In this document: positions 1 to 5,118 of the stretch, piece by piece
Layout of the letters: every line of letters begins with the position of its first letter
How positions within the stretch are numbered: position 1 is the first letter of the stretch
From: Candidatus Zixiibacteriota bacterium
GTDB lineage: Bacteria; Zixibacteria; MSB-5A5; JAABVY01
NCBI GenBank assembly: GCA_011777135.1
Contig: JAABVY010000310.1
Location: 21,567 to 29,359, forward strand
DNA length: 7,793 nt
Reading direction: 5' to 3'
Program-made: the position numbers and the translations under genes
The notes under the pieces: generated by a model
Told to the model about the DNA's origin: nothing
The model's database searches: none
The model's input: the letters and a program-made list of their open reading frames with translations, nothing else

Positions 1-1
1 C

Positions 2-619
2 AAGGCGGTGCAGACTGGTGGACCGTCGGGAGGCTGTCTGCCTGAAGACAAGTTGGATCTACCGGTTGATTTCGATACATTGACCAGGGCCGGTTCGATG
101 ATGGGCTCAGGCGGCATGATCGTTATGGATGATCATACCTGCATGGTTGATGTGGCCAAGTACTTCCTGAAGTTTCTTGTGGATGAATCCTGCGGCAAGG
201 ATGTGCCCTGCCGAGAGGGACTTCATCAGCTGCACGCTATGGTTATGCGAGTCACCGAGGGTAAAGCGACAGAGGCCGACCTGAAGTTGATGGAGCATCT
301 TTCAGATTATATCATAAAGGGTTCGCTTTGCGGTCTGGGCAAATCCGGTCCCAATCCGTTTTTGAGTACGGTCAGGTATTTCCGCGACGAATATCTGGCT
401 CATATAATCGATAAGAAATGCCCGGGCGGTGTCTGCCGTGATCTGATCAGGTTTGAGATCAACGATAAATGCACCGGCTGTACGGCATGCATCAAGCCAT
501 GCCCGGTCGATGCTATAACCGGTGAGAAAGATGAACTGCACATTTTGGATCAGGAAAAATGCACTAAATGCGGCGCATGCTATGCTGTATGCCAGTTTGA
601 CGCGATAGATATAATTTAA
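2..619 (+). CDS. NuoF/HydB/HndC-like NADH-binding flavoprotein with C-terminal 2[4Fe-4S] domain (5' partial)
   Basis: This is the C-terminal 205 residues of a NuoF-family subunit, the part of Complex I-like, bifurcating hydrogenase-like and AOR/formate dehydrogenase-linked modules that exchanges electrons with NAD(H). The reading frame is open to the window edge, and the first residues (VQTGGPSGGC) are an internal NuoF motif, so the true start and the FMN/NADH-binding fold lie upstream. Seen here: the GSGG..VMDD.TCMVDVA block, the N3-type cluster region (fragment residues 64-70 plus C110 in SLCGLG), the LSTVRYFRDEY motif, and an added ferredoxin domain with CxxCxxCxxxC sets at C157-C167 and C187-C197. 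That extra domain is typical of HydB/HndC/HoxF-related subunits rather than plain respiratory NuoF. Oddity: the N3 motif reads CGKDVPC, so the usual middle Cys is Asp. It ends 14 bases before the next gene. The family assignment is firm; the enzyme complex it serves is not determined. Confidence 0.93.
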   Translation, partial: KAVQTGGPSGGCLPEDKLDLPVDFDTLTRAGSMMGSGGMIVMDDHTCMVDVAKYFLKFLVDESCGKDVPCREGLHQLHAMVMRVTEGKATEADLKLMEHLSDYIIKGSLCGLGKSGPNPFLSTVRYFRDEYLAHIIDKKCPGGVCRDLIRFEINDKCTGCTACIKPCPVDAITGEKDELHILDQEKCTKCGACYAVCQFDAIDII

Positions 620-633
620 GAGAGGTTGATAAG

Positions 634-1425
634 GTGAAGATCCAGATAAACGGAAGATGGTACGAGGCGAAAGAGGGCGAGATGGTTCTGGATGTCCTGC
701 GCCGGGAAGGGATTGATGTTCCCGCATTGTGCGCACATGAGGCGGTGGAACCATACGGCGCCTGCCGCTTATGTATGGTCGAGATCACCCATGAAGACTG
801 GGGCGGGTGGAAAGGTAATGTCACCTCCTGTCTTTACCCGGCTGAAGATAAATTGATTGTCCAGACGCATACCGAGGATGTGATCGAGCTGCGTAAGATG
901 GTCTTAAATCTGCTTTTGGCACGTTGCCCGAATTCCCCCGAAATACAGAAACTTGCATCTGAATATGGTATCGATACTACCAGCTTCGTGCCGCGCGAGG
1001 ACGCCGACAACTGCATTATGTGCGGTCTCTGCACTCGTGTCTGTTCGCAAATGGGATTTAACGCGATTTCTGTCGCCGGGCGCGGCTATGATCGTGAGAT
1101 AGCAACGCCACTGAAGGAAGCTCCGCCTGATTGTGTCGGATGTCTGGCGTGCGTCAATATCTGCCCGACGAATCATATACAGTATGAAGATGCTGGTACG
1201 ACCCGGGAGATCTGGGGCCGGCAGTTTGAACTGGTGAAGTGCAAAGAATGCGGCAAAGCCCTGATTACCAGGGAATTTGCGGATTACCTGATAGAGAATC
1301 GTGATATACCGGCGGATTATTTTGATATTTGTGATGACTGCAAGCGTTCCGGCACGGCAAAGAATTTCAAAAAGCTGGTCCATTGGGAAGAAAAGGAGGA
1401 GCTTGAAGAGGAGGTGTCGGCATGA
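634..1425 (+). CDS. NuoG-N/HoxU-like Fe-S subunit ([2Fe-2S] + 2[4Fe-4S] + zinc-ribbon-like tail)
   Basis: A 263-residue electron-transfer subunit resembling the N-terminal part of NuoG or HoxU. A plant-type [2Fe-2S] domain occupies about residues 1-75 (ligands C33, C44, C47, C66). Two [4Fe-4S] motifs follow: C127-C130-C133-C137 and C167-C170-C173-C177. The HxxxCxxC histidine-ligated cluster region of canonical NuoG is absent; in its place is LLLARCPNSPEIQKLA with a single Cys (C98). A C-terminal CxxC...CxxC pair (C203/C206 and C233/C236) looks like a zinc ribbon or rubredoxin-like knuckle, followed by an acidic tail. The GTG start at 634 is chosen because GAGAGG (620-625) sits 8 bases upstream and the [2Fe-2S] fold begins directly at MKIQING. 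Its stop overlaps the next start by 4 bases, so the two are coupled. It probably passes electrons between the flavoprotein and the ferredoxin-like or catalytic subunit. The family match is solid; the partner enzyme is inferred. Confidence 0.9.
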   Translation: MKIQINGRWYEAKEGEMVLDVLRREGIDVPALCAHEAVEPYGACRLCMVEITHEDWGGWKGNVTSCLYPAEDKLIVQTHTEDVIELRKMVLNLLLARCPNSPEIQKLASEYGIDTTSFVPREDADNCIMCGLCTRVCSQMGFNAISVAGRGYDREIATPLKEAPPDCVGCLACVNICPTNHIQYEDAGTTREIWGRQFELVKCKECGKALITREFADYLIENRDIPADYFDICDDCKRSGTAKNFKKLVHWEEKEELEEEVSA

Positions 1426-1823
1426 CCAAACGCTTTATGATCAGACCGGCGCTCTGTATTGGATGCCGTACCTGCGAACTGGCCTGCTCACTGACTCACC
1501 AGGAAAAGAAAACACCCGGGCGAAGCAGGATTTACCCGCTAACTGTCGGCAAGGAGCAATGGGTGCCGATAGCCTGTCTCCAATGTGATGATCCCGCTTG
1601 CGTCAAGTCCTGCCTGGTGGACGCATTGAGACTGAATGATGATCTGGGCTATATAGAATTATTGCAGGAAAGATGTATTAAATGCCGCGCATGTGTTGCC
1701 GCTTGTCCGTTTGGATGTTCTCTAATCGATGAAGAGCAGGAGATTATCGTTAAGTGCGATCTTTGCGAAGGCAATCCGGCCTGCGCCAGGTTCTGCCCGA
1801 CCAAAGCTCTTGAATATAAATGA
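1422..1823 (+). CDS. HycB/HydN/CooF-like polyferredoxin, four [4Fe-4S] clusters
   Basis: A 133-residue ferredoxin-like subunit of the DMSO reductase subunit B/HycB/CooF superfamily. Sixteen cysteines form four clear sets: C12-C15-C18-C22, C52-C55-C60-C64, C85-C88-C91-C95 and C112-C115-C121-C125, sufficient for four [4Fe-4S] clusters; C99 is extra. No signal peptide or Tat motif is present, so it should be cytoplasmic. In known systems such proteins wire a Mo/W oxidoreductase (formate dehydrogenase, aldehyde:ferredoxin oxidoreductase) or a hydrogenase/CO dehydrogenase to a NuoEF-like diaphorase; here it follows exactly such diaphorase genes. The ATG overlaps the upstream stop (ATGA) and has a GAGGAGGTG Shine-Dalgarno at about 1408-1415. 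It is the last gene of the operon, with a hairpin terminator right behind it. Domain call is firm; the specific complex is unknown. Confidence 0.92.
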   Translation: MTKRFMIRPALCIGCRTCELACSLTHQEKKTPGRSRIYPLTVGKEQWVPIACLQCDDPACVKSCLVDALRLNDDLGYIELLQERCIKCRACVAACPFGCSLIDEEQEIIVKCDLCEGNPACARFCPTKALEYK

Positions 1824-1842
1824 TAATTGGAATATATTCTCG

Positions 1843-1875
1843 ACTGCCGGTCTATGATCGGCAGTTTTTATTTTT
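1843..1875 (+). terminator. Rho-independent terminator of the redox operon
   Basis: A stem ACTGCCG (1843-1849) pairs with CGGCAGT (1859-1865) around a short loop of about 9 bases, and is followed by two T runs (1865-1869 and 1871-1875). It begins 20 bases after the stop of the polyferredoxin gene, in the right orientation and place to end that transcript. Confidence 0.85.
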
Positions 1876-1954
1876 GGGATAAATTCTGTTGTGTTTAGAC
1901 TATAACTTATTAACTTATAGATTAATCAGAAGCCTTAAAATGTCTAACATCTCC

Positions 1955-1964
1955 GGAGGTGATC
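1955..1964 (+). promoter_or_regulatory. Near-perfect Shine-Dalgarno that sets a TTG start
   Basis: GGAGGTGATC is complementary to the usual 3' end of bacterial 16S rRNA. It places initiation at the TTG at 1968, eight bases after GGAGG. The upstream in-frame GTG at 1959 lies inside this site and cannot be the start it serves. Confidence 0.8.
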
Positions 1965-1967
1965 AGC

Positions 1968-2657
1968 TTGAGAAAAATAACGATGAGCTTAATGATATTC
2001 ATGTTTTTATCTGTATCCTTACCTGCCCAGGAAAGCAAGATAATTGAAGAACGGTATGACAGCCTCACGACCAAAGCGATCTACACTATGGTAACCGATT
2101 CTTCGGGCCAGGAAATGAAAGACGGCTTATTTATCGAATGGTATGAGGACGGTATACGCAACCGTGAGGGGAATTATAAACAGGGTAAACTCGATGGTGT
2201 TGTGACCGAATATCGCCCCGATCTGACCCGTAAATCCGAGACAACTTATGAAAATGGCAAAGTGGTGAAAGAGGTAGAATACGACTCGCTGGGGCTCTAT
2301 CCCGAGGAAGTGGAAGACACCCTGCAGCAGATACTTCAGGTAAAGCGGGTGGTTATTACCAACGGCAGAGAAGTGGAAAAAATGGGTTATCCACGTACCA
2401 GCGCGATCTTTATCAATCATGGTCCCGCCACAGTCTGGTACTACGAGGGCGGTGAGTTGATGGAAAAGGGCAATTTTCTGAGAGCAAAACCGCACGGGCT
2501 TATGACACGCTGGAGCGCATTTGGAAGAAAGGAATTCGAAGGTACCTATGTGAAGGGTGACCGGGATGGAATCTGGGTTTACTGGGACGAAGAATATAAT
2601 CTGGATAAAATAGAAATATACAGAAATGACACTCTGGTCGGGGGACATAAGTTCTAA
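1968..2657 (+). CDS. Exported MORN_2-repeat (YwqK-like) protein
   Basis: A 229-residue protein with a probable Sec signal peptide: basic MRKI start, hydrophobic stretch at residues 6-18, likely cleavage near LPAQ-ES (residues 18-23); no lipobox Cys, so probably periplasmic or secreted. The mature part carries MORN_2-type repeats of the pattern DG.W..W/Y..G....G.Y..GK.DG: one group at about residues 52-98 and another at about 151-229, separated by a less regular segment. Members of this family are often named YwqK-like antitoxins by automatic annotation; nothing here supports a toxin-antitoxin role, and bacterial MORN_2 proteins are mostly uncharacterised. The TTG start is chosen from the strong Shine-Dalgarno; a start at 1959 would lie in that site and add three residues before the signal peptide. 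An MscS-type channel gene follows after 21 bases, so the two are probably co-transcribed. Repeat family is clear, function unknown. Confidence 0.8.
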   Translation: MRKITMSLMIFMFLSVSLPAQESKIIEERYDSLTTKAIYTMVTDSSGQEMKDGLFIEWYEDGIRNREGNYKQGKLDGVVTEYRPDLTRKSETTYENGKVVKEVEYDSLGLYPEEVEDTLQQILQVKRVVITNGREVEKMGYPRTSAIFINHGPATVWYYEGGELMEKGNFLRAKPHGLMTRWSAFGRKEFEGTYVKGDRDGIWVYWDEEYNLDKIEIYRNDTLVGGHKF

Positions 2658-2678
2658 ATACGATTTGCAGGAAGTGAT

Positions 2679-3851
2679 ATGCCGGAGAATATGAAAGATT
2701 CAGTTAAGGCAATTGCCGAAGAATTAGATCAGCTTGCATCAGATAGCGTCCAGGCAGCCCAGGATACGACCCGGGGCTTCTTTGAATCTATCCAGAATAT
2801 AGATCCCAAAGACTGGATAATTGCTGCATCGGTTGTCATAGGGGGATTTATTCTGGGAATAATCCTGGAGATTTTCATAATCCGCGGACTGCGCCGTCTG
2901 GCGAAAAGCACCAAATGGGAATGGGATGACGTTTTAATCGGTTCTTTCAAGCGGGCCTTTGTGATCTGGTTTACCATTATCGGTCTTTATATAGCTCTGC
3001 AAGTGACCCTTTCTTTCAATCAAGTTGTTGAAAATACAATTCAGAAGATCATAGTTGCCCTTTTGATACTCTCGGTCACTATCATAGTGGCTCGGGCTGC
3101 GGCCGGTTTTGTGAAGCTCTATTCCAGAAGGACCGAGGGCGGCATTCCGGCGACATCACTATTTTCCAATATCGCCAGCCTGATAATATTGATTGCCGGT
3201 TTCGTTATTATCCTGCAGAATCTGGGCGTATCGATTACCCCCTTAATAACTGCTCTCGGTATCGGCGGACTGGCAGTTGCTCTGGCGCTACAGGATACGC
3301 TTTCCAACCTTTTTGCCGGCTTCCAGATTATTGTCTCAAAGCAAGTGAGAGCGGGAGATTTCATAAAGCTCGAGGGTGGAGATGAGGGATATGTAACCGA
3401 TGTTAAATGGCGCAATACTACCATCAGGTCGCTTCGTTCAACACGTGTATTCATCGTGCCCAACAGCAAGGTTTCGACCTCAATTGTTACAAATTACAGT
3501 ATGCCCCGCAAGCATATCTGGATAAGAATATATGTGGGAGTACACTATGAATCGGATCTGGATCAAGTGGAAAAAGTTGCAATGGAAGTTGCCACTGAGG
3601 TTGTCAAGGATTTTTATCCCAGCGACTTTGTGTTCAAACCGGTGGTCAGGTTTAAGGAATTCGGTGATTCAGCTATCACCTTTTCAGCACGGCTTCCAAT
3701 CAGGCAGTACATCGATCAGTTTAAGGTTCGCAGCGAATTTATAAAGCGTCTGCATAAACGCTTTAATGAGAAAGGCATTGAGATACCATATCCGATTAGA
3801 AATATTTATGTGCGCAAAGAAGGAGACGTGGGGCAAGCCAATGAGGAATAG
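2679..3851 (+). CDS. MscS-family mechanosensitive ion channel
   Basis: A 390-residue inner-membrane channel of the small-conductance mechanosensitive (MscS/YnaI-like) family, which opens under membrane tension to release solutes during osmotic downshock. A soluble, partly amphipathic N-terminus (residues 1-44) precedes about five hydrophobic segments at roughly 47-69, 93-111, 122-145, 164-182 and 188-216. The last contains the pore-lining TM3 signature (ALGIGGLAVALALQDTLSNL, residues 193-210), followed by the beta domain (VRAGDFIKLEGG...GYVTDV.WR.T..R, 223-250; VFIVPNSKV, 257-265) and the C-terminal alpha/beta domain ending in IEIPYPIRNIYV. With five predicted segments rather than the three of E. 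coli MscS, it belongs to the longer YnaI-like class. The ATG has AGGAAG (2669-2674) just upstream. It follows the MORN_2 gene closely; no clear terminator is visible after its stop. Family call is secure; gating properties cannot be read from sequence. Confidence 0.94.
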   Translation: MPENMKDSVKAIAEELDQLASDSVQAAQDTTRGFFESIQNIDPKDWIIAASVVIGGFILGIILEIFIIRGLRRLAKSTKWEWDDVLIGSFKRAFVIWFTIIGLYIALQVTLSFNQVVENTIQKIIVALLILSVTIIVARAAAGFVKLYSRRTEGGIPATSLFSNIASLIILIAGFVIILQNLGVSITPLITALGIGGLAVALALQDTLSNLFAGFQIIVSKQVRAGDFIKLEGGDEGYVTDVKWRNTTIRSLRSTRVFIVPNSKVSTSIVTNYSMPRKHIWIRIYVGVHYESDLDQVEKVAMEVATEVVKDFYPSDFVFKPVVRFKEFGDSAITFSARLPIRQYIDQFKVRSEFIKRLHKRFNEKGIEIPYPIRNIYVRKEGDVGQANEE

Positions 3852-3908
3852 GGGCTTGAAATAAGCACGGGAGGGCTTTTGCGGATGGCGGCTAAATCAT
3901 AAAATAGC

Positions 3909-3939
3909 TTGACGAATGAAAATTTGAATCGGATATTAA
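3909..3939 (+). promoter_or_regulatory. Candidate sigma70-type promoter of the mevalonate operon
   Basis: TTGACG (3909-3914) matches a -35 box at 5 of 6 positions. An AT-rich -10 candidate TATTAA (3934-3939) follows with a 19-base spacer; GATATT at 3932 would give 17 bases but fits worse. The surrounding stretch is AT-rich and lies between the MscS gene and the first mevalonate-pathway gene. The spacing is not ideal, so this is a moderate call. Confidence 0.4.
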
Positions 3940-3943
3940 ATAG

Positions 3944-3955
3944 CTTTGTACAAAG
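3944..3955. promoter_or_regulatory. Perfect 12-bp palindrome at the expected transcription start
   Basis: CTTTGTACAAAG is its own reverse complement. It starts 5 bases after the candidate -10 box, so it would cover or touch the transcription start, a classic repressor operator position. No regulator is assigned. Confidence 0.45.
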
Positions 3956-3963
3956 TTAATTGG

Positions 3964-3979
3964 TGGAACAGCTGTTCCA
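3964..3979. promoter_or_regulatory. Perfect 16-bp palindrome in the isomerase leader
   Basis: TGGAACAGCTGTTCCA is a perfect inverted repeat, 8 bases beyond the 12-bp palindrome at 3944-3955. In DNA it could bind a dimeric regulator. As RNA it has no loop, so it is a poor hairpin without opening central pairs. It is not followed by a T run, so it is not a terminator. If translation began at the TTG at 3960 it would be coding. Confidence 0.45.
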
Positions 3980-4022
3980 ACTTTCAGTTTCCCCGGGAAG
4001 CGGGATCGAGAAAATTAGAAAT

Positions 4023-5117
4023 ATGGGTTTTTCCGATAAATCAAAATTAACGGTTCAGCGTAAGAATCAACATCTGCAGATTGTTCTTGAGAATGACGTC
4101 CTTCATCGGGATTCCACCATGCTGGAGGATGTTCATTTACTGCATAATGCTCTGCCCGAGCTGAATCTGGATGATATTGAGCTTGAAACAGAGTTTTTTG
4201 GAAAGAAGCTCAAGGCTCCATTAATGATAACCAGCATGACCGGCGGGGCGGATTATGCCGAGAAGATGAACTATGGTCTGGCTGAAGCTGCTGAGATACA
4301 TGGAATTGCTTTTGCAGTAGGCAGCCAGCGAGTGATGCTTCATCATCCGGAGGTCACAAGCCATTTTGCGGTCAGGCGCTCGATTCCCGATGGCGTTCTG
4401 CTTGGAAATATCGGTGCAGTACAGCTTGAAGAATATCCCCTGGAGAAGATTGCAGGGCTGGTCGAACAGATTGAGGCGGATGGTATTTGTGTACATCTCA
4501 ATCCCGGCCAGGAACTGATGCAGGCCGAGGGACATCGCAAGTTCCATGGCAACGTGGATATGATAGCGCGTCTGAACGATCGCCTCGAGGGCAGGGTTTT
4601 GGTTAAGGAAACAGGAGCCGGGCTGTCTCCACAGGTGCTCGAAAGGCTCTCCGCAATAGGCGTACGCTATATCGATGTCTCCGGCACCGGCGGGACATCC
4701 TGGACCAAGGTGGAATCATACAGGGCGCAGTCGAAAATTCTGCGCAGGGCGGGCAAAACATTTTCCAATTGGGGAGTGCCGACTGCGTATAGTCTTATTA
4801 ATGCCCGAGAAATGCTATCCGATGATATTTGTATTATCGGATCGGGTGGCATTGAAAACGGCCTCGATTCGGCGCGTGCACTTGCACTGGGCGCCGATAT
4901 TGCGGGGTTCGCAAGGGCGATTTTGCTGGCTTTTATGGATAACGGGGTTCAGGGAGCCTCGGACTTTATAGAGAGCAATATTTATGAACTCAAGACCGCC
5001 ATGCTGTTGACCGGTTCACAGCGAACAGGGGATCTGCAAAAAGCGCCCCGAATTTATACCGGAAAACTGCTGGAATGGCTTAAAAACTCAGACAGTCACC
5101 TGGGAGATAAAGGATAA
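4023..5117 (+). CDS. fni: Type II isopentenyl-diphosphate delta-isomerase (FMN-dependent)
   Basis: Catalyses IPP/DMAPP interconversion with reduced FMN and Mg2+, in the cytoplasm. Numbering from the ATG at 4023 (364 residues): QRKN.H near residues 12-17, HNALPE..LD..., SMTGG (71-75), GSQR (100-103), the HLNPGQE block (158-164) with the Gln-Glu pair conserved in type II enzymes for substrate/Mg2+ binding, VKETGAG (194-200), SGTGGTSW (220-227), and a phosphate-binding GSGGIENGLD (273-282) followed by LALGAD. It belongs to the FMN-binding TIM-barrel family and is unrelated to type I Idi. The frame is open back to a TTG at 3960, but those 21 extra residues match no part of the family and cover a perfect palindrome, so I prefer the ATG; neither start has a strong Shine-Dalgarno. 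The next gene begins one base after the stop. Family length is usually about 330-350, so this is slightly long. Confidence 0.95.
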   Translation: MGFSDKSKLTVQRKNQHLQIVLENDVLHRDSTMLEDVHLLHNALPELNLDDIELETEFFGKKLKAPLMITSMTGGADYAEKMNYGLAEAAEIHGIAFAVGSQRVMLHHPEVTSHFAVRRSIPDGVLLGNIGAVQLEEYPLEKIAGLVEQIEADGICVHLNPGQELMQAEGHRKFHGNVDMIARLNDRLEGRVLVKETGAGLSPQVLERLSAIGVRYIDVSGTGGTSWTKVESYRAQSKILRRAGKTFSNWGVPTAYSLINAREMLSDDICIIGSGGIENGLDSARALALGADIAGFARAILLAFMDNGVQGASDFIESNIYELKTAMLLTGSQRTGDLQKAPRIYTGKLLEWLKNSDSHLGDKG

Positions 5118-5118
5118 G

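Noticed and set aside
8..10. GTG as the start of the first gene
   Set aside because: It lies inside a conserved internal NuoF motif (VQTGGPSGG) and the frame is open to the window edge, so the gene simply begins upstream.
302..754. 150-residue open frame on the minus strand
   Set aside because: It is antisense across the end of the NuoF-like gene and the start of the HoxU-like gene, both with strong family motifs; the translated sequence resembles no family and crosses the gene boundary.
904..1383. 159-residue open frame on the minus strand
   Set aside because: Antisense of the HoxU-like Fe-S subunit; its sequence has no domain signal.
1874..1920. Promoter for the MORN_2 gene in the AT-rich spacer
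   Set aside because: TATAAC (1901) and TTGTGT (1889) are present but no -35/-10 pair has acceptable spacing, so no promoter is called, although one probably exists here after the terminator.
2127..2648. 173-residue open frame on the minus strand
   Set aside because: Antisense shadow of the MORN_2 gene; no recognisable motif and no ribosome site noted, while the + strand frame has a signal peptide and repeats.
3863..3878. Possible hairpin AAGC...GCTT after the MscS gene
   Set aside because: Only four base pairs with a weak T tract; not enough to call a terminator.
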